Below, piece after piece: positions 55,931-64,000 of a stretch of DNA of 64,000 bases. The notes under the pieces are model-generated. The model had not been told where the DNA came from. It saw nothing but the letters and a program-made list of their open reading frames with translations, and ran no database searches. The DNA lies in NCBI GenBank assembly GCA_022376925.1, contig JAIOJX010000003.1, positions 33,490,874 to 33,554,873 of the forward strand. The letters are read 5' to 3'. The translations under genes were made by a program, and so were the position numbers. This stretch comes from Tragulus kanchil. Its lineage: Eukaryota; Chordata; Mammalia; Artiodactyla; Tragulidae. Every line of letters starts with the position of its first letter. The first letter of the stretch is position 1.

Positions 55931-56423
55931 TAAGTGTTGATAGTTTGTTACACCCAATAGAGAACCAGAACATTTTTCTTGCTTATTTCCCCATTATGTT
56001 TCCCCAAAAACAGTTAAAAATCTTTTTATCTTAGAATCTTTCCACTAGTTTAAGCTTTCGATATAAGACGGGAACTTTTAGAATTAACCTAATAATAGAA
56101 CTCACGGTGTTTTTTCTTTCACCTGAGATAACTGTTTAGCTACAAACATGAGCATGCCTTACTAGCTTATTCTTTGAAAACATGCAGCCAGCCAAAACTG
56201 AACTCATAATTCCACAGAATGCTCTGCTTTTCAGCTTCAGCATTTGTGCATGTTACCTTTTAGCTAGAAAATGCCACTTTGTTCCTATCTTTTTTGATAA
56301 AAGTAGATAAAATTACAGTACTATCTTACTGTATTGGTCCAGATGATTTTTGTCATTTGGCTTGAGGACTACAAATTTCTTCTTCCATTTGACAGTTGGA
56401 ACTGAAATCCAGCATCCATGATA
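55931..56423. other. Unassigned sequence
   Basis: Nothing recognised. Confidence 0.4.
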
Positions 56424-56658
56424 TGAGAAAGTTCAGGTCACAGGGAAAGGCCCTATGCAGATTCTTTAGGGTTCTGTCAGGCAGTGGGAGTCAAAAAGAC
56501 ATGCCCAACCAGATGTCAAGATTTCAATGGACTCCTGCTGACTATGTCTCCCATTTCCACCACTACTACCACTGTGTTCTAATAAGGACATCAACAACAG
56601 TTTTCCTGTGCCCTTGCATGGCATGTTGATTACTGGAGGCAAGAGATGTGTCTCTTTA

Positions 56659-56943
56659 TGGCTTCCCTGGTGGTCCAGTGAATACAGAGTCCGCCTTGCA
56701 GTGCAAGGGGCACCGGTTTGATCCCTGGCATGGGAAGATCCCACGTGCCACAGAGAGGCTGAAACGGTGTGCCCAATTAAGAGCCAGCACTCTGGAGTGC
56801 ACGCGCCCAGAGCCAGTGCTCTGCAAGGAGAGGGGCCACTGTGATGGGAGTCCCACATAGGCCAAAGAATAAAGATGGATGACAATAAGCAAATGAAGGA
56901 CCAACAAAGAGAGGCCAAAGTTAATAAGAGAGAGAAAGAGAGA
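56659..56943 (+). mobile_element. SINE-X, intermediate tail
   Basis: Head 'cttccctggtggtccagtga', body 'gtgcacgcgcccagagccag', tail 'gaccaacaaagagaggccaa' then a GA-rich run. It has the 'accaa...gaggcc' link of the long type but no pyrimidine extension. 'gatgtgtctcttta' and 'gatttgtctcttta' flank it. Confidence 0.9.
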
Positions 56944-57037
56944 GATTTGTCTCTTTAGTTCATACATCCTCTGACCAAGAGGAATGGGACTCAAGAAGTT
57001 GTACCTCAGCAGAAATCAACACAACATCCTAAAGCCA

Positions 57038-57410
57038 TTATCCTACAGTTAAAAAGAATAAAGACAAAAAGTGTTTGCTACATTCTGTGCACTTAAGACT
57101 CCTCTCCGGTAGGAATTCACTGATGTTAACATACGAGCCATGAGTAATGACTTTGCCGCATTCTTCACATTTGTATGGTTTCTCCCCAGTATGAATTAGC
57201 CTATGTTTAATAAGGTTTTCTCTTTTAGAGTTAGTAGATTTACTGTCAATTTCCTCTTTGCTGATGAAATTGGCAGCTGTTTTTAGAGTATGATTGTCTA
57301 TAGTTTTGATCATTAGTACTTGCTTGTAATATATAGGAGACTTCCTTTCTAATGAAAGAAAGGACCTGTGCACTCTGACTGAAGGCTTTGCCACATTCTA
57401 TACCTGTACA
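57038..57410 (-). pseudogene. C2H2 zinc-finger (KRAB-ZNF type) pseudogene fragment
   Basis: C2H2 fingers bind DNA in transcription factors. The reverse frame contains the linker and finger start 'HRLIHTGEKPYKCEECGK'. The next finger has lost its two zinc-binding His ('VNISEFLPERSLKC') before 'CTECSKHF'. In another frame upstream the sequence encodes 'ECGKAFSQS', so an earlier finger is frame-shifted. Only scraps of about three fingers remain, with no KRAB box seen. The source gene cannot be named. Confidence 0.82.
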
Positions 57411-57730
57411 AAAAGAAGTAGCAGCAGCGATGCCTGATGATACACACGCACAGAGCTCATCAGCCCCAGACCAGTCTTGATAGTGAGATGCTAAAACCTC
57501 AAAAAAAACCTGACTGAGCTGAGAAAGTTCAGGTCACAGGAAAGGCCCTATGTTCATTTATGGACAAAAGACATGCCCAACCAGATGTCAAGATTTCAAT
57601 GGACTCCTGCTGACTATGTCTCCCATTTCCACCACTACTACCACTGTGTTCTAATAAGGACATCAACAACAGTTTTCCTGTGCCCTTGCATGGCATGTTG
57701 ATTACTGGAGGCAAGAGATGTGTCTCTTTA

Positions 57731-58012
57731 TGGCTTCCCTGGTGGTCCAGTGAATACAGAGTCCGCCTTGCAGTGCAAGGGGCACCGGTTTGATCCCTGG
57801 CATGGGAAGATCCCACGTGCCACAGAGAGGCTGAAACGGTGTGCCCAATTAAGAGACAGCACTCTGGAGTGCACGCGCCCAGAGCCAGTGCTCTGCAAGG
57901 AGAGGGGCCACTGTGATGGGAGTCCCACATAGGCCAAAGAATAAAGATGGATGACAATAAGCAAATGAAGGACCAACAAAGAGAGGCCAAAGTTAATAAG
58001 AGAGAAAGAGAA
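57731..58012 (+). mobile_element. SINE-X (D15 second copy)
   Basis: Same as 56659-56943 with 'aagagacagcac' for 'aagagccagcac' and a shorter GA tail. Confidence 0.9.
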
Positions 58013-58106
58013 AATTTGTCTCTTAAGTTCACACACACTCTGACCAAGAGGAATGGGACTCAAGAAGTTGTACCTCAGCAGAAATCAACACAACATCCTA
58101 AAGCCA

Positions 58107-58479
58107 TTATCCTACAGTTAAAAAGAATAAAGACAAAAAGTGTTTGCTACATTCTGTGCACTTAAGACTCCTCTCCGGTAGGAATTCACTGATGTTAACA
58201 TACGAGCCATGAGTAATGACTTTGCCGCATTCTTCACATTTGTATGGTTTCTCCCCAGTATGAATTAGCCTATGTTTAATAAGGTTTTCTCTTTTAGAGT
58301 TAGTAGATTTACTGTCAATTTCCTCTTTGCTGATGAAATTGGCAGCTGTTTTTAGAGTATGATTGTCTATAGTTTTGATCATTAGTACTTGCTTGTAATA
58401 TATAGGAGACTTCCTTTCTAATGAAAGAAAGGACCTGTGCACTCTGACTGAAGGCTTTGCCACATTCTATACCTGTACA
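58107..58479 (-). pseudogene. C2H2 zinc-finger pseudogene fragment (D15 second copy)
   Basis: The same 118-codon frame and the same defects as 57038-57410; a segment copy. Confidence 0.82.
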
Positions 58480-58829
58480 AAAAGAAGTAGCAGCAGCGAT
58501 GCCTGATGATACACACGCACAGAGCTCATCAGCCCCAGACCAGTCTTGATAGTGAGATTCTAAACCTCAAGCCTGACTGAGTCTGAAATAAAATGAGATG
58601 TTTGAAGTCCTAGAAAAAAGGGGAGTATATTTTGATGAAGAGGTTGCTACTGTCATACCCAGAAAACTGACTGTAGACATTTTCTAAAAATGGCTATAGC
58701 AATATTTTTAGTCACACATGCTGTTTTAAAAATTGCCACTCCTCCATCAAGACTTAAGTTAGTTCTCTTTCGCTTCCCTTTGAAGCTGAACTAGCTTTTA
58801 GGATTGCCTGAATGAACAGAATCCGCCAG

Positions 58830-59236
58830 AAGGGATGGCTGTGTGACCTCTAAGGTTAATACATAAAAGGCAGTGTGATGAGCTCACACCACACACACCA
58901 TTCTCTTCTTCTTCCCCACCTCATCTGTCTCTCAAAATGCTCACCCTTGGAACTCAGTCACTATGTCGTAAGGAAGCCCAGGCCACATACAGAAGCCCAT
59001 GTGCCTACAATATTTGGCAATAGCTCTTGTCATGGTACGACTCAGTCAACAGCCAGCACTAACCATCAGAGTGTGGATGGCCTGTTTTCTGATGATTCTA
59101 GCCTCCAGATTTCACGCTGCCTCAGCTGATGTCAAATGAGAAAGGCAGGAAATGATCACCATCAAGCTCGGCCCAAATTACAGATTTATGAACAAGATAA
59201 ATGTTGTCATTACTTTAAGCCATTAAGTTGGGGAAA
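58830..59236 (+). mobile_element. Ancient MLT1-type (MaLR) LTR
   Basis: 'ctcacccttggaactcagtc', 'gtcgtaaggaagcccaggcc', 'gattctagcctccagatttc', 'ttactttaagccattaagtt' follow the conserved order of MLT1 LTRs. Only the LTR is seen; no internal viral sequence is present. Confidence 0.7.
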
Positions 59237-59339
59237 GAGAATTTAAAGCCTGTCAAGAAGATAATTTTTCTTTCTCCCATACCAAAAACACACATATCCC
59301 TGTTACAACATATGTTTATAGAAATTATTGCATAGTTGG

Positions 59340-59715
59340 ATAGAGACGCATTAAAATTTCCTGCGAGACGGTCATACAGAGTGAAGGAAGTCAGAAAAGG
59401 AAAAACAAGTATCAGAAATTAATGAATATATTTGAAATCTAGAAAAATGGTACAGATGAACTTATGTGCAGGGCCAGAATAGAGACATAGACATAGAGAA
59501 CAAATGCATAGACAATCAGTGGGGTGAATTGGGACCTCTAGACTGACCTACATACATTACTATTTAGAAAATAGGGAACTAACGAGAACCTGCTGGGTAG
59601 CACGGGGATCTCTACTCAGGGCTCTGTAGTGACAAAGAGGGATACATGTGTGTGTATAACTGACTCACTTGTATGTACAGCAGAAATTAACATTATAAAA
59701 TCCTATAAAATTGGG
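59340..59715 (+). mobile_element. L1 3' end
   Basis: 'ggtcatacagagtgaaggaa', 'gaaatctagaaaaatggtac', 'tagggaactaacgagaacct', 'cttgtatgtacagcagaaat', 'taacattataaaatcc' are L1 ORF2-end and 3' UTR landmarks. Confidence 0.85.
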
Positions 59716-59954
59716 GGTTTTTTTCCTGTGAGGATCAGCTACTCCAATGTCCCAGTCTTTGCCAAAACTGAGAGAAGTATTGCTGTGTTTGAAAACACAG
59801 ATGCTCCCTGTTTATTATCAAGGCAACAGGGTTCCTGGCTGGGTTGTAACTAAGACTTGGAACGTCACAGTGTAAGCTCAGTCTCACTCCACACCCACAT
59901 GACCTACAACACCTCGAGTCTGCTCCACAATGGCAAATGTATTGACGCAGTTCC

Positions 59955-60125
59955 TCTATGGAATTTTAACTGTGTGCCTGGAGTGTGCTAAGGGCTGTTC
60001 CAGAAGCTGAGCATACATCAGTAACAAATAAAATAATATCAATAAAAATACCCTGCCCCCACTGACCTTAACATTCTCTTCAAGAGAAACAAAATAAACA
60101 GGTGAATGAAACAGGGTGGTACAGA
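59955..60125 (+). mobile_element. Possible ancient interspersed repeat, unnamed
   Basis: 'gtgtgcctggagtgtgctaa', 'atacatcagtaacaaataaa', 'taccctgcccccactgacct' resemble a widespread old mammalian repeat with 'gtgaacaagacagacaaggt'-like text. A related scrap is at about 63410-63482. The family is not named with confidence. Confidence 0.35.
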
Positions 60126-60174
60126 TGATCACACCGTGGATGAAAAAAAAAAAAGGCAAGAAAAGAGGATAAGA

Positions 60175-60363
60175 GTGAAGTGAAAGTCACTCAGTTGTGT
60201 CTGACGCTTTTTGACCCATGGAGAAGTCATGGAACTCTCCAGACAAGAAATACTGGAGTGGGTAGTCTTTCTCTTCTCCAGGGGATCTTCCTAAACCAGG
60301 GATTGAACCCAGGCCTCCCACATAACAGGTGGATTCTTTACCATCTGATTCACCAGGAAAGCC
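60175..60363 (-). mobile_element. Bov-tA SINE
   Basis: 'gaagtgaaagtcactcagtt', 'ctccaggggatcttcctaaa', 'ccagggattgaacccaggcc', ending 'ggaaagccc'. The D16 copy is at 61280-61468. Confidence 0.88.
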
Positions 60364-60399
60364 CATAAGAGACCCAAGGAAGGAGCAATTTTATTGTAT

Positions 60400-60770
60400 T
60401 TAGTTTTTTAAACTTTCATTTTATATTATGCTAATCAGGAGTATAGCCAATTATCAATGATGTGATGGTTTCAGGTGGATAACAAAGGGACTCAGTCTTA
60501 TATATACATGTATCCATAATCCCCTAAACTCCCCTCCCATCCAGGCTGCCACATAACACGAGGCAGGGTTCTCTGTGCTACACAGTAGGTCCTTGTTGAT
60601 TATCCATTTCAAATATATCAGTATACACCTGTCCATCCCAAACTCCTAACTCTCAGTAACCCCCATTCTTTCCGCCAGCAGCCATAACTCCATTCCCTAA
60701 GTCTATGAGTCTGTTTCTGTCCTGTGAATAAGTTCCATTTCTTTTAGATTTCCCATAGAAGATGACATTT
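60400..60770 (-). mobile_element. L1 3' UTR, reverse
   Basis: 'ctctgtgctacacagtaggt', 'ccttgttgattatccatttc', 'catcccaaactcctaactct', 'tatgagtctgtttctgtcct' are the reverse-strand landmarks of a mammalian L1 3' UTR. The D16 copy is at 61505-61880. Confidence 0.85.
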
Positions 60771-61279
60771 CGGGCTCTCAGGAGGCCTCTCAAAAATATT
60801 TATAACTGACTCACTTGGGAAAAATTCCCTTTGGGTCTGGGTATTTCCAATGTCCCAGTCTTTGCCAAAACTGAGAGAAGTATTGCTGTGTTTGAAAACA
60901 CAGATGCTCCCTGTTTATTATCAAGGCAACAGGGTTCCTGGCTGGGTTGTAACTAAGACTTGGAACGTCACAGTGTAAGCTCAGTCTCACTCCACACCCA
61001 CATGACCTACAACACCTCGAGTCTGCTCCACAATGGCAAATGTATTGACGCAGTTCCTCTATGGAATTTTAACTGTGTGCCTGGAGTGTGCTAAGGGCTG
61101 TTCCAGAAGCTGAGCATACATCAGTAACAAATAAAATAATATCAATAAAAATACCCTGCCCCCACTGACCTTAACATTCTCTTCAAGAGAAACAAAATAA
61201 ACAGGTGAATGAAACAGGGTGGTACAGATGATCACACCGTGGATGAAAAAAAAAAAAAAGGCAAGAAAATAGGATAAGA

Positions 61280-61468
61280 GTGAAGTGAAAGTCACTCAGT
61301 TGTGTCTGACGCTTTTTGACCCATGGAGAAGTCATGGAACTCTCCAGACAAGAAATACTGGAGTGGGTAGTCTTTCTCTTCTCCAGGGGATCTTCCTAAA
61401 CCAGGGATTGAACCCAGGCCTCCCACATAACAGGTGGATTCTTTACCATCTGATTCACCAGGAAAGCC
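61280..61468 (-). mobile_element. Bov-tA SINE (D16 second copy)
   Basis: Same as 60175-60363. Confidence 0.88.
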
Positions 61469-61504
61469 CATAAGAGACCCAAGGAAGGAGCAATTTTATT
61501 GTAT

Positions 61505-61880
61505 TTAGTTTTTTAAACTTTCATTTTATATTATGCTAATCAGGAGTATAGCCAATTATCAATGATGTGATGGTTTCAGGTGGATAACAAAGGGACTCAG
61601 TCTTATATATACATGTATCCATAATCCCCTAAACTCCCCTCCCATCCAGGCTGCCACATAACACGAGGCAGGGTTCTCTGTGCTACACAGTAGGTCCTTG
61701 TTGATTATCCATTTCAAATATATCAGTATACACCTGTCCATCCCAAACTCCCTAACTCTCAGTAACCCCCATTCTTTCCGCCAGCAGCCATAACTCCATT
61801 CCCTAAGTCTATGAGTCTGTTTCTGTCCTGTGAATAAGTTCATTTGTATCATTTCTTTTTAGATTTCCCATAGAAGATGA
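61505..61880 (-). mobile_element. L1 3' UTR, reverse (D16 second copy)
   Basis: Same as 60400-60770 and better preserved at its right end ('gaataagttcatttgtatca'). Confidence 0.85.
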
Positions 61881-61886
61881 CATTTC

Positions 61887-62103
61887 TGGGCCTCTCAGGA
61901 GGCCTCTCAATGAATAAAGAGCCCACCTGCCAATGCAGGAGGCACAGGAGACTCAGGTACGATCCCAGGGTCTGGAAGATTCGCTGGAGGAGGGCATGGC
62001 AGCCTACTTCGATATTCTCTGGAGAACCCCATGGACAGAGGAGCCTGGCGGGCTATAGTCAATGAGGTCACAAAGAGTCGGACACAACTGGAGAGACTTA
62101 GCG
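61887..62103 (+). mobile_element. Bov-tA SINE
   Basis: 'gggcctctcaggaggcctct', 'cacctgccaatgcaggaggc', 'acagaggagcctggcgggct', 'cacaaagagtcggacacaac'. Only its first ~30 bp falls within D16. Confidence 0.9.
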
Positions 62104-62698
62104 TAAACACAACATTTCTAGGAGGAATCGATTTTAAATATGAAAAGATGGTAAGGAAGGGAAGCCATCAGAGACTTAAGGGAGTGACTCCTGTGGCTGT
62201 AGGGGGTGGGGCGGGGCACATTTCAGAGCAAGGACTCTGAGGAAGAGGTGCCTGTCTGCTGTTTTCCAGCATCTCTGGCAGATGGAGAAGCCTAGGGGAA
62301 GGCAGAGGGCACCCATGGACTTAAGTCTCAGTGAGGGCTTTTCACAGTAGCTCAGACTCAACATCCTAGTGGTGAAAAGTGCAAAAGCGCCAGGCCCCAG
62401 TGAAGCCGTCCTTGTGCACAACTTGTGTGCAGTGTACTAAACCCCCAGGGGCCCACCCTCCTGGAGTTCTGTGCACTGTGGGGAGGTGAAGGTTGTGCAG
62501 GAAAACGGAAAGCCTAAAGTCTAAGCAGCTCTATGAGCAACCCCAGGCCAGAGAACTGAGAGGCAAAACACAGATAACTAGGAAAAAACTTACTACTAGG
62601 GACCTAAATCATTCTTCCATGTGACATCCCCTTTCCTTTCCTACCTAACACCTGTGCTCTCTACTCCCATCCCACACTCAGAAACATTCACATTTTTA
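62104..62698. other. Unassigned sequence
   Basis: About 600 bp of mixed composition with no recognised repeat. The 81-codon reverse frame 62176-62421 has no motif. Confidence 0.4.
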
Positions 62699-62710
62699 AG
62701 CACTCTTTTT

Positions 62711-62853
62711 TTTTTTTTTTGACCTTTTTCCTTTTACAGAGTTTTGCTGTTTACAGATATGTATAATCCCAGATTAATCATGTGTGTATCCCTGGCCCCT
62801 TCCTCCTCCACCCACCTCCCAGTGCCCCCTACCCCATCCCTCTGGGCCGTCGT
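62711..62853 (-). mobile_element. Very short L1 3'-end insertion with target-site duplication
   Basis: It starts with a T-run (reverse poly-A) and runs through 'tgtgtatccctggccccttc' and 'taccccatccctctgggccg', the last ~140 bp of a ruminant L1 3' UTR in reverse. 'aagcactctttt' precedes (62699-62710) and follows (62854-62865). Confidence 0.8.
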
Positions 62854-62865
62854 CAAGCACTCTTT

Positions 62866-63081
62866 TAAGCTGAACTTCCTGAAATGTTGCAAAAATAGCG
62901 TGAGTCACTTTTTTCCTAAACAACTGGAAAATAATGTGTCAATGGACGCCTCGTGGCCCTGGCATATATTTGTGTTTATTCATGCAAACCAGGACGCTGT
63001 CCTGCATAACATCAATATCCCCACGAAAATTATGAAAATAACACTGATACTTGTCTACATCTAATTCTTAGACCTGGTTCA
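62866..63081. other. Unassigned sequence
   Basis: Nothing recognised. The 106-codon frame 62744-63064 joins the antisense L1 end to this flank and is rejected. Confidence 0.4.
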
Positions 63082-63300
63082 TGTGTGCGTGTGTGTGTGC
63101 TCAGCTGCTCAGTCCTGCCTGACTCTTGGTCCTCCATAGACTATAGCCTGCCAGGTTCGTCTGTCTATAGGATTTTCTAGGCAAGAATATTGGAGGGGGC
63201 TGCCACTCCCTCCTCTAGGGGATCTTCCCAACCAGGAATTGAACCCACACCTCTTGCACTGACAGGTGGATTCTTTACCACTGCATCACCTGGGAAGCCC
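63082..63300 (-). mobile_element. Bov-tA SINE with TG-repeat 3' end
   Basis: 'gtgtgcgtgtgtgtgtgctc' leads into 'ctgcctgactcttggtcctc', 'aaccaggaattgaacccaca' and head 'gcatcacctgggaagccc'. Confidence 0.88.
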
Positions 63301-63520
63301 AACCTGGTTTGAAGTGAACCAGTTAATGAAGACAGTTGCTGAAAGAACAGTGTGTTCTTTGATTGATTAAATACCTACTCGTCTTTCCCAAGCATTGCTC
63401 CAACTGTCATTTTTGGCAGATGCAATGCATCAGTGAGCAAAATAGATAAAAGGTCCTTGTACTTGTGGAGCTTATAGTCTAGTGGATGGAAGGAAAAACA
63501 GATTAAAAAACCACAATAAA
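63301..63520. other. Unassigned flank of a SINE
   Basis: Contains a scrap ('aggtccttgtacttgtggag', 'cttatagtctagtgg') related to the unnamed old repeat at 59955, then the left target copy of the following SINE-X. Confidence 0.4.
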
Positions 63521-63848
63521 GGCTTCCCTGGTGGTCCAGTGGGTAAGGACACCGCCTTGCAGTGCAAGGGGCGCTGGTTCGAGCCCTGGCCTGGGAAGCT
63601 CCCACGTGCCGCGGAGCGGCTGGACCAATGTGTCCAATCGCCGAGCCGGAGCTCTGGAGCGCATGCGCCCAGAGCCGGCGCTCTGCGACAACAGACGCCA
63701 CCGCGATGGGAGGCCCACACAGGCGAAAGAACAAAGATGGATGAAAATGGACAAATGAAAGACCAATAGAAGTGGCCCGCCTGCTCCCCTCCCTCCCCAC
63801 CCGACCCCCACCAAAATAAATAAATAAATAAATCTTTAAAAAAAAAAA
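63521..63848 (+). mobile_element. SINE-X, long-tail type, youngest-looking copy
   Basis: The CpG-rich body is least decayed here ('gtgccgcggagcggctggac', 'gagccggagctctggagcgc', 'gagccggcgctctgcgacaa'), with many intact CpGs. The full C/T extension, AAAT repeat and A-run are present. 'aaaaaccacaataa' flanks both sides. Frames of 60-160 codons on both strands are SINE sequence. Confidence 0.94.
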
Positions 63849-63862
63849 AAAAACCACAATAA

Positions 63863-64000
63863 GTAAATTACAGAGTACATTAGATGTATGCAGAAAAAAA
63901 AGGTAGAAGAGGATAAAAGTATGGGGGCAGTAGGGAGAGACAGCTGTGACTTAAAACAGGGAAGCTAGGGTTGGGATCCCAGAGAGGCCAGCGGACATGT
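63863..64000. other. Unassigned right edge
   Basis: Nothing recognised in the remaining bases. Confidence 0.4.

Larger units (their letters stand above)
56424..58580. repeat. Tandem duplication D15 (period about 1,071-1,096 bp)
   Basis: Copy 1 is 56424-57519 and copy 2 is 57520-58580. Both junction ends are eroded: copy 2 replaces ~50 bases after 'aaaggccctatg' with 'ttcatttatgg', and copy 1 ends 'aaacctcaaaaaaaacctg' where copy 2 has 'aaacctcaagcctg'. Confidence 0.92.
59742..61912. repeat. Tandem duplication D16 (unit about 1,104 bp)
   Basis: Copy 1 is 59742-60845 and copy 2 is 60846-61912. The last ~110 bp of copy 1 is degraded relative to copy 2 ('gaataagttccatttc' against 'gaataagttcatttgtatc') and is followed by about 60 unmatched bases up to the junction. 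Inside, the poly-A near 60140/61245 differs in length and 'aaaagagg' reads 'aaaatagg' in copy 2. Confidence 0.92.

Noticed and set aside
10234..61912. Regularly spaced direct repeats as a CRISPR-like or satellite array
   Set aside because: Each ~1.1-kb unit has different content and only two copies; there is no shared repeat with spacers, and the genome is mammalian.
10234..61912. Real recent segmental duplications as the default explanation
   Set aside because: Constant unit length, arbitrary boundaries, overlap into triplicates and eroded junction ends fit unmerged assembly overlaps better. Kept as the alternative in the findings.

Overview
This window is mammalian nuclear DNA from a ruminant. 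Bov-tA SINEs (tRNA-Glu head fused to a BovB-derived body), BovB/RTE LINE fragments, CHR SINEs and ruminant-type L1 3' ends occur together, and that combination is diagnostic. A further CHR-like tRNA-Glu SINE family, called SINE-X here, is represented by about a dozen loci with clean target-site duplications. I do not recall it from cattle or sheep, so a lineage outside Bovidae (for example a tragulid) is possible; that is inference only. All names rest on remembered consensus sequences, not on a search.

I find no intact protein-coding gene and no convincing exon. Almost every open frame above 60 codons falls inside a SINE, LINE or DNA transposon. Recognisable coding remnants are an L1 ORF2 C-terminus (16326-16841), a second L1 ORF2 piece (37395-38105), the BovB ORF C-terminus (29575-29811 and its copy), a decayed Tigger1 transposase (46400-49597) and a broken C2H2 zinc-finger pseudogene (57038-57410 and its copy). 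There is also a tRNA-Lys(UUU) pseudogene at 16065-16128.

Layout: 1-10.2 kb holds single-copy sequence with a hAT fragment, MIRs, Bov-tA, CHR, SINE-X and an old L1 carrying nested insertions. From 10.2 to 61.9 kb the same kinds of repeat continue, but 15 segments of about 1.08-1.16 kb are each present twice in direct tandem, plus one 300-bp tandem unit. 61.9-64 kb is again free of such duplications.

The tandem duplications are the dominant anomaly. Their unit length is nearly constant, they ignore repeat boundaries, and the copies match except for sparse substitutions and homopolymer indels. Many junctions show short garbled or filler sequence. The best explanation is unmerged overlaps between neighbouring contigs or haplotypes (false duplication), so about 16-17 kb of the window is probably artefactual and the true locus is nearer 47 kb. 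I found no new functional system. The most biologically interesting items are SINE-X with its two 3'-tail types, the nested insertion histories, and a perfect 15-bp inverted repeat at 22099-22134.
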